Shown here in pieces: positions 1-8,099 of a stretch of 43,606 nt of DNA; position 1 is the first letter of the stretch; every line of letters begins with the position of its first letter. Source of the stretch: Fimbriimonas sp. (GTDB taxonomy: Bacteria > Armatimonadota > Fimbriimonadia > Fimbriimonadales > Fimbriimonadaceae); assembly GCA_031292555.1 (NCBI GenBank), contig JARLGV010000140.1, forward strand, positions 1-43,606, read 5' to 3'. A program made the position numbers and the translations under genes. Below the pieces are notes generated by a model. It ran no database searches and was not told the origin of the DNA. It was given only the letters and a program-made list of their open reading frames with translations.

Positions 1-405
1 CAATCGCGCTCCCTCGCCTTCCGTCCGCGGAGGGAGAGGGTGGGGTGAGGGAGGCTTGCGTAAACGCGCCTTTGGCACCTTGTTGGATGCCATACCACAG
101 GAAAATGAGGACTTCCGACTACGTCGGCGATTCACGGAACTCCCTCACCCTGCCCTCTCCCTCAAGGAGGGAGAGGGGCACCGATTGCAGGGATCTAGCC
201 AACCTGCAGGTTCGCCTGAGTCGATCAATCGCGCTCCCTCTCCTTCCGTCCCCGGAGGGAGAGGGTGGGGTGAGGGAGGCTTGCGTAAACGCGCCTTTGG
301 CACCTTGTTGGATGCCATACCACCGGAAATTGAGGACTTCCGACTGCGTCGGCGATTCACGGAACTCCCTCTCCCTGCCATCTCCCTTAAGGAGGGAGAG
401 GGGAA
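1..405. repeat. Two tandem 225-bp non-coding repeat units with G+C-rich hairpins
   Basis: The sequence starting at 1 restarts at 226 (both begin CAATCGCGCTCCCTC), and the two copies stay nearly identical to about 405. Each unit holds two hairpins. In copy 1 one has arms CCCTCTCCCT (153-162) and AGGGAGAGGG (168-177); copy 2 has the matching stem at 381-387/393-399. Between the hairpins lies a conserved stretch with GCGTAAACGCGCC and TTGTTGGATGCC. Short open frames cross it on both strands but simply follow the repeat, so I treat it as non-coding. It sits directly upstream of the permease genes and resembles an interspersed repetitive element. Its role is unknown. Confidence 0.85.
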
Positions 406-420
406 CCGACTACGCTGCTC

Positions 421-1350
421 GTGCACAACTACTGGGTGGTGGAAGTGAAGACCAAGCGCTCGATCGGCGAAAGGCGGGCCCTTCGAAATGGGTTGCTGTT
501 CGCCTCGCCTTGGCTGATCGGGCTGACGGTGTTCGGGCTGTATCCGATCCTCTCCTCGCTGTACTACAGCCTATGCCAGTACGACGGCATCCGAAGCCCG
601 CACTGGGTCGGCTTGAGGAACTACCACAAGATGTTCTTCGAAGACGAGCTGTTCTTCAAGGCGCTCTACAACACTCTATACATGGTTTGTCTGGGCGTTC
701 CGCTTAGCATCCTCTGTGGACTGAGCGTCGCACTACTGCTGAACCAGAAGGTCAAGGGGATCGCGCTGTATCGGACGATCTATTACCTCCCCTCGGTTGT
801 GCCGGTCGTCGCGAGTTCGATTCTATGGCTTTGGCTCCTGAATCCAGACATCGGCCTCGTCAACATCGGGCTCCAGCACCTGGGAGTAAAGAACCCGCCG
901 GCATGGCTAGGTGACCCGGTTTGGTCGAAGCCCGCGCTGCTGCTAATGGGTTTGTGGGGCGTCGGAGGGGGCATGGTGATCTACTTGGCCGCCTTGCAGA
1001 ACGTCTCGGAGACGCTCTATGAAGCGGCGGCGCTCGACGGGGCGGGCTCAACGCTTCGATTCCGGCACGTGACCTTGCCTATGATCACGCCGGTCATTCT
1101 GTTCAATCTGATCACATCGCTTATTGGCACCTTTCAATACTTCACCGAAGCCTACGTGATGACGAGCGGCGGTCCCCAGGACTCGACGACATTCTATGCA
1201 TTGCGCCTGTTCAACGCCGCGTTCCAAGACTTCCATCTGGGATACGCCTCCGCGATGGCATGGGTCCTGTTCGTCCTCACCCTCGCCTGCGCCCTTATCG
1301 TATTCAAGAGCTCCCTCCGATGGGTCTACTACGAAGGAGAACTTAAGTGA
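421..1350 (+). CDS. Carbohydrate ABC transporter permease, MalF/UgpA type
   Basis: This is one of two inner-membrane subunits of a sugar importer of the binding-protein-dependent type. The protein (up to 309 aa) has about six hydrophobic segments, the first beginning near residue 24 (LLFASPWLIGLTVFGLYPI). Near residues 201-208 it carries the EAA loop EAAALDGA followed by LPMITP, which docks on the ATPase subunit. The frame opens at GTG 421, but further GTGs lie at 436, 439 and 445. The one at 445 follows a GGTGG-rich stretch and gives VKTKRSIGERRALRNG, a more usual permease N-terminus, so the true start may be 445. It overlaps the next permease by 4 nt (GTGA). No binding protein or ATPase gene is in the window; the binding protein may lie to the left, beyond the tandem repeat. 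Substrate cannot be read from the sequence. Confidence 0.93.
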   Translation: MHNYWVVEVKTKRSIGERRALRNGLLFASPWLIGLTVFGLYPILSSLYYSLCQYDGIRSPHWVGLRNYHKMFFEDELFFKALYNTLYMVCLGVPLSILCGLSVALLLNQKVKGIALYRTIYYLPSVVPVVASSILWLWLLNPDIGLVNIGLQHLGVKNPPAWLGDPVWSKPALLLMGLWGVGGGMVIYLAALQNVSETLYEAAALDGAGSTLRFRHVTLPMITPVILFNLITSLIGTFQYFTEAYVMTSGGPQDSTTFYALRLFNAAFQDFHLGYASAMAWVLFVLTLACALIVFKSSLRWVYYEGELK

Positions 1351-2177
1351 ACCAGGCTGGTCGCGGAAAGACGTTTGGGATTCACCTTCTCTTGGGCGGA
1401 ATCGGGCTCCTGTTCCTGTTCCCCTTCTATTGGCTGGTGAGTACGGCACTCAAGCCCGATACCCAGATCTTCCAGATGCCGCCGGCGTGGTTTCCTCACC
1501 CGTTGATGTGGGAGAACTACCCGAAGGCACTGACCGACATCCCGTTCTTTCTCTACACGCTCAACACGCTCAAGATCTGCGCGTGCAGCGTCTGTGGAAC
1601 GGTAATGGCAAGCTCTCTTGTTGCGTACAGTCTCGCGAAAATCCGATGGCCGGGTCGAAACCTCGTCTTCTACTCGCTCATCGCGACGATGATCCTTCCC
1701 GCCCAAGTGACCATGATCCCCACGTTCATGATCTACAAGTGGCTGGGCTGGATCGGAACGATGTTGCCGCTGACTGTCCCGCCTTTCCTTGGGGGAGCCT
1801 TCAGCATCTTTCTGCTGAGGCAGTTCTTCATGACCATTCCCAACGAACTCTCAGATGCGGCGCGCATCGACGGCTGCGACGAGTTGGGGATCTACTGGCG
1901 AATCGTCATGCCGTTGGCGAAGACCGGGCTTGTTACGGTCGGCTTATTCGCCTTCATCGGTTCTTGGAACGACTTCCTCGGTCCACTCCTGTACCTGAAC
2001 GATGAACGCACCTATACGCTAAGCATCGGGCTGCAGAAGTTCGTCAGCCAGCATGGAGCCGAGTGGGGCAAGCTGATGGCTGCTTCGAGCCTAATGGCCT
2101 TCCCAATCGTGGTGATATTCTTCTTCGCCCAGCGCGTCTTCGTACAGGGCGTGGTGCTAACGGGCAGCAAGGAGTGA
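1347..2177 (+). CDS. Carbohydrate ABC transporter permease, MalG/UgpE type
   Basis: Second membrane subunit of the sugar importer, 276 aa, the usual length for MalG-like proteins. The start GTG (1347) overlaps the stop of the upstream permease in GTGA, so the two are translationally coupled and form a heterodimer. About six membrane segments are visible, the first at residues 12-33 (LLLGGIGLLFLFPFYWLVST). The EAA loop reads DAARIDGCDELGIYWRIVMP from about residue 170. A C-terminal region with a VFVQGVVLTGSKE ending is typical of this family. The partner gene order (MalF-like then MalG-like) is classic. The ATPase is probably a shared MsmX/MalK-like protein encoded elsewhere. Confidence 0.95.
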   Translation: MNQAGRGKTFGIHLLLGGIGLLFLFPFYWLVSTALKPDTQIFQMPPAWFPHPLMWENYPKALTDIPFFLYTLNTLKICACSVCGTVMASSLVAYSLAKIRWPGRNLVFYSLIATMILPAQVTMIPTFMIYKWLGWIGTMLPLTVPPFLGGAFSIFLLRQFFMTIPNELSDAARIDGCDELGIYWRIVMPLAKTGLVTVGLFAFIGSWNDFLGPLLYLNDERTYTLSIGLQKFVSQHGAEWGKLMAASSLMAFPIVVIFFFAQRVFVQGVVLTGSKE

Positions 2178-2190
2178 TCGACGGAAACGA

Positions 2191-2937
2191 CTATGTCGCC
2201 GGCTTCATCGCAAACGACTCCTCGGCCTGCAGTGGGGTGACGTAAACGGTAAGGATGATCGCCAAGATCAGCGCGAAACCGCACATCACCGACGGTATCG
2301 CCCTGCGGACCTCGGAGGTTAGCAGGGCAGCAATGCCCATCGGAACCGTGAACGACAGGTAACCGGCCAGGGTCAGGGCAATCAACTGGCGCGAGAACCC
2401 GAACCCAGGCGGAGGATCGCGCCGGGTCAGTCTCAACGTGAGTTCCACCATGGCGAGCAGGATGAAGATCCAGTAGTAGGCGCTGAAGAGGACGTTGTAC
2501 CATCCGGAACCGATCTGGATGATCACGTAGTTTCCGTTACACTCCGGCTGACCAGTCGCGCCGGGAATGAACGCGAAGAACAGCACATAGAATCCGGCGA
2601 TGATGTAACCGATCGAGGTCAAAATGCTCTTTCGAGTGACGGCGCCGATCAGATGCATCCCCAGCGCCGGCAGCATGGTTATCCCGATGAGGCCAAATCG
2701 CCCCCAGATAGGCGCGGTGTCACGAGGTCCGACGCAGACCTGGTATTCGGCCAGTTGGAACGAGGCCAGGCACAAGAGGATCAGGCACACAAGGTTTCGG
2801 AACACGCTCGAGGCATAGCGAAGCCCCATGTAGATTGCAAAGACGGTCTCAACAAGAAACGTCGCAAGCATCACCGGCGGAGAGAAGCAGGCTAGCGACG
2901 GAGACGTTTTTTTGTGCTTATGCAATTTGCCCTGCAC
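2191..2937 (-). CDS. Multi-pass membrane protein of unknown function
   Basis: I do not recognise this family. The protein has about seven hydrophobic segments and short polar loops, with a pattern (one helix containing LASFQLAEYQ) that loosely recalls the seven-helix N-terminal sensor region of some histidine kinases, but no kinase or other soluble domain follows. The longest frame starts at GTG 2937 and gives 248 aa beginning with a basic HKHKK stretch. An ATG at 2871 gives 226 aa starting MLATFLVETV, which would begin directly at the first helix. No strong ribosome binding site decides between them. It is convergent with the permease gene, 13 nt away, and lies downstream of ompW on the same strand. 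Confidence 0.6.
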   Translation of the reverse strand: MQGKLHKHKKTSPSLACFSPPVMLATFLVETVFAIYMGLRYASSVFRNLVCLILLCLASFQLAEYQVCVGPRDTAPIWGRFGLIGITMLPALGMHLIGAVTRKSILTSIGYIIAGFYVLFFAFIPGATGQPECNGNYVIIQIGSGWYNVLFSAYYWIFILLAMVELTLRLTRRDPPPGFGFSRQLIALTLAGYLSFTVPMGIAALLTSEVRRAIPSVMCGFALILAIILTVYVTPLQAEESFAMKPAT

Positions 2938-3059
2938 GAATCAGGATTCGTCGTGGCTAGCTGCAGTATTGCACGGTCAAAGGCGATCGTATCGTAGCGC
3001 CCATTCCATTCACCTCACGTACAACGGACCGCTCGTTGGGCTTGATTGCTTCGACCCAG

Positions 3060-3090
3060 CACCCCCTTTCGCCTTTGGCAGAAGGGGGTG
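3060..3090 (-). terminator. Hairpin downstream of the OmpW gene
   Basis: Perfect 9-bp stem CACCCCCTT / AAGGGGGTG with a 13-nt loop, placed 16 nt beyond the ompW stop codon. There is no clear T-run on either side, so it may be a factor-dependent terminator, an RNA-stabilising hairpin or a small repetitive element rather than a classic intrinsic terminator. Confidence 0.45.
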
Positions 3091-3105
3091 TGATGCGAGG
3101 TTCGA

Positions 3106-3753
3106 CTAGAAGCGGTAGCCGATTCCGACGGAGAAGAGGTTCGGGTTAACGTCTACATTGGTTAGGATCGCTCCGCCTGCTTTGACGTTGGCGTGGATGT
3201 ATACGTGCTTGAAGTCCAGGTTCAGGTACCAGTTCTCTTTGATCTTGTAGTCCAGACCGGCGCCATAGGATAGGCCCAGGCTGTTGTCGGTAACGCTGAG
3301 AGGCGTACCGGCTGCGCTCAGACTGGTTGGATTAATCATCGTGAAGTTCACGCCAACGCCGACGTAAGGCTTCACCGGACACTTGCCGATGTCCCAGTGG
3401 TATTGGGCGGACAGGGTCGGCGGAAGGTGAGTCAAGGTTCCGATCTTGCCGACGCCGGTAAGGCTGACCTCGTGCTGTTGAGGATAGGTCAGCACCAATT
3501 CGGCGGCCCAATTCTTCGTGAAGAAGTAGGTGACGTCGACTTCGGGAAACGTCTTGTTCGTGAGGTTGACCGCGTTCGCCGAGAAATCCGTAGCCTGAGC
3601 GGTAAACGCGCCAGAGTTGTTTGCCGGAACCATGTAGAGTGCTCGCAACCGGACCAGCCAAGGGTGCTGGACTGTATCATTCTTATCGGCAAGAGCGACG
3701 GCAGAGAAGCCTAAAATGCCAAGGGTAAAGATCGACGCAAGTTTCATAGTCAT
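3106..3753 (-). CDS. OmpW-family outer membrane beta-barrel protein
   Basis: Predicted small outer-membrane barrel of 215 aa, close to the usual 200-230 aa of OmpW. An N-terminal signal peptide (residues about 1-22, LASIFTLGILGFSAVALA) is followed by alternating strands. The family hallmarks are the opening HPWLVRLRALYMVP, the central FPEVDVTYFFTKNWAAELVLTYP, the later KPYVGVGVNFTM and NWYLNLDFKHVYI, and a C-terminal strand ending in GIGYRF with the terminal Phe used by the barrel-assembly machinery. The start could be ATG 3753 or the second ATG two codons later (MKLASI). The OmpW family is linked to passage of small hydrophobic or charged compounds across the outer membrane. Its presence supports a double-membrane cell. 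Confidence 0.9.
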   Translation of the reverse strand: MTMKLASIFTLGILGFSAVALADKNDTVQHPWLVRLRALYMVPANNSGAFTAQATDFSANAVNLTNKTFPEVDVTYFFTKNWAAELVLTYPQQHEVSLTGVGKIGTLTHLPPTLSAQYHWDIGKCPVKPYVGVGVNFTMINPTSLSAAGTPLSVTDNSLGLSYGAGLDYKIKENWYLNLDFKHVYIHANVKAGGAILTNVDVNPNLFSVGIGYRF

Positions 3754-3922
3754 TCTCGTGACAGCTTCGCAAACCTCGCCACGGGGTGATAGCTCCTACG
3801 GGCTCTTGTAGCCGCCGACGAGAGCCTACTTATGACGAGTGCGCGATGTCTGTAATCGAATCTCTGTCATGGGAATGGTTGTCAAGTTTGGAGACGCCTG
3901 CCAGTAGGATAGGATCGAGCCA

Positions 3923-4909
3923 ATGAAGACAGTCCAATGTGCGTTTGTCGGGGACCGGAGAAACATCGAGCGAGTGTTCGGGGCCGATCCGTTTCGATCA
4001 GTCTCGGCAAGGGCGGAAGTAATCCCTGAGATCGTTACGCCCGATAGGATCGACGAGCGAATAGAGGGCCTTGCAGACGTGGAGGTTATCCTCTCGACCT
4101 GGGGCATGCCGGAGTTGACCGATGCCCAACTGGATCGGCTTCCCAACCTTAAGCTGGTCCTCTACGGAGCCGGCGATATTCGCGGCTTTGCGGCGCCGCT
4201 CTTTCGCCACGGAATCCACGTCGTAAGCGCTTGGCGAGCCAATGCCGTTCCCGTTGCCCAGTTCACCCTTGCTCACATCCTGCTGGCAGGAAAGAGCTAC
4301 TTGGGTAATGTCCAGGACTACCGAAACACGCATCGGTTCGGCGCAGGGAGGCACGGCCCGGGTAACCGTGGACTGACCGTCGCTCTATTGGGCGCCGGCG
4401 CGGTGGGCCGGTCCGTAATCAGGCTGCTCAAGCCGTTCGCCTACCGCATTGTCGTGTTCGATCCATTCCTGAGCGACGACGATGCGCGAGCCCTGGTGGT
4501 AACCCGGGTCAGCCTGGAGGAAGCGTTTGGCCAAGGATTCATCGTGTCGAATCACCTGGTGGACTGTATGGCAACCCGTGACCTCATTCGGGGCGCCTTA
4601 CTCGACCGGATTCCCGTCGGTGGGACCTTCATCAATACCGGACGCGGCCGAACCGTCTTCAACGACGGATTCCTATAGGTATTCAGGCGTCGAATGGACC
4701 TCACTGCCGTACTGGACGTCACCCATCCCGAGCCCCTCCCCGAGGATTCGCCCATCTGGGACCTGCCGAACGTGCACATCAGCACGCATATCGCGGGCAC
4801 CCTCGGCAACGAGGATAGCCTGATGGCCGACCTGTGTCTCGAAGAGTTGGACCGATACCTGGAAGGCCGTCCCCTGCTGCACGTCGTACCGGTTATGCCG
4901 GAGGCATAG
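3923..4909 (+). pseudogene. D-2-hydroxyacid dehydrogenase, interrupted by an in-frame amber codon
   Basis: NAD-dependent D-isomer-specific 2-hydroxyacid dehydrogenase (phosphoglycerate dehydrogenase superfamily). The reading frame is intact from ATG 3923 to 4909 (328 codons) except for a TAG at 4676-4678, codon 252. Before it lie the N-terminal substrate domain, the AWRANAVPVAQFTLAHILL linker, the Rossmann motif GAGAVG (157-162) and FINTGRGRTV. After it, in the same frame, come VFRRRMDLTAVLDVTHPEP and the catalytic His (H289 in THIAGT). The truncated 251-aa product would lack that His. One base change (for example CAG or GAG to TAG) explains it. ATG 4694 could start only a 71-aa fragment. TAG ends many other genes here, so reassignment is unlikely. 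It precedes the GH127-type gene and probably served sugar-acid metabolism. Confidence 0.85.
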
Positions 4910-4964
4910 AACACAAGACGTCCGAGATTCGACGGAGACAACAAGTTTCGGAGATACTCACCAT

Positions 4965-6926
4965 ATGACCGAGATTTCGATCGTCGACCGTCCGACTTTG
5001 GACGGCGGAAACCGCTACTATTCTCTCAATCGCGCCCCGCTTCAGGCGACGCCGCTCGTCAAACTTCCGATTACCGCCTTTAATGCCGGGGGATGGCTCA
5101 AGCGGTGTCTCGTTCTTCAAAGGGACGGACTGGCCGGGCACCTGAGTGAGATCTCGCCCTGGCTGGTCAAAGAGGGTAACGCATGGGTGGCGCCGGACGG
5201 TTTGGGCCAGTACGGCTGGGAAGAGATGCCGTACTGGTTGCGCGGTTACGCCAGGGTTGGCTACGTACTGCGAGACGCCGCGATGATCGAGGAAACCCGG
5301 TTCTGGGTCGACGGCACAATCGGATCGCAGCGTCCCAACGGCGATTTTGGCCCCGTACAGAATCACCGCAAGGGATTCCGAGACCTGTGGGGGCAGATGC
5401 TGATGCTCCAGGTGCTCCAATCCTGGTACGAGTTCTGCGGCGACGAACGCGTCGTTCCCTGTCTGACCCGATACTTCCAATGGCAACTCGCCCTACCGGA
5501 GGAGCAGTTCCTCAAGGATTATTGGGAAAACAGCCGGGCGGGCGACAACCTGGCGAGCGTCTACTGGCTCTATAACCTCACCGGCGAGCCGTTCCTGCTC
5601 GAATTGGCGGAGAAGATCCACCGGAATGCGGCAAACTGGCGACAGACCGGCCACCTCCCGAACTACCACAACGTCAACATCGCGGAGTGCTTCCGTGAGC
5701 CCGCTACGTACTTCCAGCAGAGCGGGAATCCAGCGGACCTGATGGCCAGCTATCACGTTCAAGACTTCATCCGCGAGAAGTTCGGGCAGGTTCCCGGAGG
5801 TCTGTTCGGAGCAGACGAGAACGCCCGGCCGGGGCACGACGACCCTCACCAAGGTGTCGAAACGTGCGGAATGGTCGAGCAGATCGGCTCGAACTGCCAG
5901 ATGACGGCGATCACCGGCGACCCCAAATGGCCGGCCAACTCCGAGGATGTCGCCTACAATACGCTTCCCTCCGCGTTCATGCCGGATTACCGGGCCCTTC
6001 GGTATCTCGTCGCACCGAACATGGCGACCAGCGATGCCAAAGATCACTCGCCGGGCATGGAGAACGCCGGCGCCTACCTTCTCATGAACCCATTCAGCAG
6101 CCGATGCTGCCAGCACAACCATACGAGCGGTTGGGTCAATTACTTGGAAAGCACCTGGATGGCGACGCAGGATAACGGTCTCGCGGGGCTCATTCTCGTC
6201 GAAGGCGAAGTGACCGCCAAGGTCGGCGATGGGACGGAGGCGACGGTCCGGACGACCACGAAGTATCCGTTCGAGGAGACGATCCGACTGGAAGTCGACC
6301 TCGAATCACCAACGGAATTCCCACTGTATCTACTCATCCCGGCTTGGGCGAAGGGCGCGACGGTACGCTTCGCATCCGAGCGGATTCAGGCGGAACCGGG
6401 ACGGTATGTCCGATTGTTCAGGCTTTGGAATCCGGGCGATACCTTGACCGTTCGTTTGCCGATGCGCCCCTCAGTCCGCGTTTGGGACCAGATGAAGGGT
6501 TCGATGAGCGTCGATTTCGGACCGCTGACTTTCAGCCTGAAGATCGATCGGGAGTATCGCGAAGTCGAGGGTACGTCGACGATCCAGTGGGACTGCGCAG
6601 TGCGGGCGGGCGCCGATCCAGCGCAGTGGCCGAGCTTCGAGATTCTTCCTCGCTCGCCCTGGAATTACGGCCTCGTGCACAAACCGAAGTTCAAGATCTT
6701 CCGCCGACCATGGCCCAAAGACGACTACCCATTCACTCTGGAGAGCGTTCCGATCGAGATCACGTCTTTCGGTCGAAAGATTCCCGGCTGGAGCCTGGAC
6801 GAATACGACCTGGTCGGTCTGCTGCCCAAAAGCCCGGTTGAGGTCGACACTCCGATCGAGGCAATCACCCTCGTCCCGATGGGCGCCGCCCACCTGCGAA
6901 TTTCGTCTTTTCCGGTCGTGAAGTAG
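4965..6926 (+). CDS. GH127-type glycoside hydrolase (beta-L-arabinofuranosidase-like, DUF1680)
   Basis: 653-aa enzyme of the beta-L-arabinofuranosidase family, which removes L-arabinofuranose from plant glycans. The fold is an (alpha/alpha)6 barrel (about residues 30-420) followed by beta-sandwich domains. The zinc-thiolate active site of the family is present: an ExC motif in VETCGMVEQ (E299, C301) and the vicinal pair C381-C382 in SSRCCQHN, which correspond to the Glu-x-Cys and Cys-Cys (one of them the nucleophile) of characterised members. No signal peptide is evident, so it is probably cytoplasmic and acts on imported oligosaccharides. It starts at ATG 4965, 55 nt after the interrupted dehydrogenase, likely once in one operon. 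Substrate within the family is uncertain because DUF1680 proteins are diverse. Confidence 0.9.
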   Translation: MTEISIVDRPTLDGGNRYYSLNRAPLQATPLVKLPITAFNAGGWLKRCLVLQRDGLAGHLSEISPWLVKEGNAWVAPDGLGQYGWEEMPYWLRGYARVGYVLRDAAMIEETRFWVDGTIGSQRPNGDFGPVQNHRKGFRDLWGQMLMLQVLQSWYEFCGDERVVPCLTRYFQWQLALPEEQFLKDYWENSRAGDNLASVYWLYNLTGEPFLLELAEKIHRNAANWRQTGHLPNYHNVNIAECFREPATYFQQSGNPADLMASYHVQDFIREKFGQVPGGLFGADENARPGHDDPHQGVETCGMVEQIGSNCQMTAITGDPKWPANSEDVAYNTLPSAFMPDYRALRYLVAPNMATSDAKDHSPGMENAGAYLLMNPFSSRCCQHNHTSGWVNYLESTWMATQDNGLAGLILVEGEVTAKVGDGTEATVRTTTKYPFEETIRLEVDLESPTEFPLYLLIPAWAKGATVRFASERIQAEPGRYVRLFRLWNPGDTLTVRLPMRPSVRVWDQMKGSMSVDFGPLTFSLKIDREYREVEGTSTIQWDCAVRAGADPAQWPSFEILPRSPWNYGLVHKPKFKIFRRPWPKDDYPFTLESVPIEITSFGRKIPGWSLDEYDLVGLLPKSPVEVDTPIEAITLVPMGAAHLRISSFPVVK

Positions 6927-6934
6927 GCTTCGAA

Positions 6935-7336
6935 TCACGATCCGACGAGGATCGTATCGGGGAAGATTGTTGCTAGGGCGCCGTCCAGCGTCGCGAGCCG
7001 CCCGCCACGGCGGCTCGCCAACGCCACTAGGTAAGCGTCGGTGACCTGGCGACGGCCAGTGATCTGCCGCCATGAAAGCGATGTGCAGGGCAGGTCGTCC
7101 GGCCAGAATTCGTGTCCTTCCTTGGAGACGAGAGCTTCGAGCAGTTCCTTCGCCGGGTTGGCGCCCTTGGCAGCGTGGCGCAAGGTGAATCGGACGTGCG
7201 CCCCCTGAGTGATCGGGCAGGTGGCGAATCGCGTCTTGTTGGCATGCTACCAACGCGTCGCAATCGAGTGATGGACATGATCCGTGAACGAGAGTGCGAT
7301 CAGGAGATTGGCGCCGAGCAGGATCGGTTCACTCAT
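6935..7336 (-). pseudogene. VapC-like PIN-domain toxin, inactivated
   Basis: Read on the minus strand from ATG 7336, the frame gives a complete PIN-domain layout of about 133 residues: LLGANLLIALSFTDHVHHSIATRW, then a TAG stop at codon 30 (7249-7247), then RFATCPITQGAHVRF, and near the C-terminus TDAYLVALASRRGGRLATLD. This pattern matches the VapC ribonuclease family, in which the first metal-binding Asp lies in LLDANLLIAL. Here that Asp is Gly (residue 8). The gene is therefore hit twice: a likely TGG-to-TAG nonsense change and loss of a catalytic Asp. An 82-aa piece from 7183 could be made but lacks the N-terminal half. The start overlaps the stop of the upstream minus-strand gene (ATGAGTGA). 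No VapB-like antitoxin is seen next to it. Confidence 0.75.
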
Positions 7337-8099
7337 CTTCCAGCTCCGCGACATCTTCAGATGTGGGCGGACGGCCAATCGTCAATGTCGGAAACCCCGC
7401 CTCGCTTCGGCCGATTTCGGTGCTCGGTGACTGCGCGGGACCGTATGTGGCCAAGATCGCCTCGGCGACAACCTTGCCGATAGCAAAATCCACGTTATGA
7501 GGGGTGGCTCGGCTTGCGCCGATCGGTGCGACGCTGACGATCATGAACGCGGACATCGGCAACCAGGCTGCGAGAATCAGGTTCACACGTAGCTCATACA
7601 GGGGCATCACTCGTGAGATCTCGGCCCCGCCGCTGATGACGAGCATGTCGAGACTCAGCGAAAAGTAAAGCAGTACGAAGCAAACACAGACCGGCACGAT
7701 CCACTGCCGTTTGAGGAGTGCGACCATCGACGTCCCCATGCAGATGAGGATGGCAAGCCAATTGTGGCTTGGGAGGACAAACGCGAACTCAGTCCGGACT
7801 TGGCGCCATTGGGTGTATCCCATCGATTGCCAGAGAATAATCCCGTCCAGGACGGCAAAGGTGAGGAACGTCGCAACGAGCGAGTTATAGAACGCCCGGA
7901 GGCGCACGTCCCCTATGGTTACTGCTTCATACCCAGCGATTGGATCGATAGGGGTCACTTGAGTCACCTTGTGCGTTCCCATTATGTAATACACCAAGCC
8001 TGACGCTCGAATCATCGGCGCGTTCGACGCTCCGCGATAAGGGTCCTCTTCAACAAAAAACTCTAACGTGGCAAACTGGCGGCGTGGAGCAGTTGGCAT
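7329..8099 (-). CDS. Small multi-pass membrane protein of unknown function
   Basis: Unrecognised family. About four hydrophobic segments are visible: FLTFAVLDGIILWQSMG, NWLAILICMGTSMVALL, IVPVCVCFVLLYFSLSLDML and LILAAWLPMSAFMIVSVAP, followed by a polar C-terminal tail rich in Glu and Ser. The open frame reaches 8285, but that end lies inside the DegT gene on the other strand. Likely starts are ATG 8099 (256 aa, MPTAPRRQFATLEFFVEED), ATG 8015 (228 aa, MIRASGLVYY) or ATG 7982. The 8099 start would overlap the divergent DegT gene (start 8084) by 16 bp. I list it because the residues between 8099 and 8015 look like real protein. Its stop overlaps the start of the dead PIN gene. Confidence 0.6.
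   Translation of the reverse strand: MPTAPRRQFATLEFFVEEDPYRGASNAPMIRASGLVYYIMGTHKVTQVTPIDPIAGYEAVTIGDVRLRAFYNSLVATFLTFAVLDGIILWQSMGYTQWRQVRTEFAFVLPSHNWLAILICMGTSMVALLKRQWIVPVCVCFVLLYFSLSLDMLVISGGAEISRVMPLYELRVNLILAAWLPMSAFMIVSVAPIGASRATPHNVDFAIGKVVAEAILATYGPAQSPSTEIGRSEAGFPTLTIGRPPTSEDVAELEDE

Noticed and set aside
45-707. Plus-strand frame of 220 codons through the tandem repeat and into the permease gene.
   Set aside because: Its first half simply translates the repeat units twice, and the second half lies out of frame in a clear permease gene.
3923-7336. Reassigned amber codon as explanation for the two in-frame TAG codons.
   Set aside because: TAG ends many intact genes here, such as those at 4965, 25153 and 31849, so reading it as an amino acid is not plausible.
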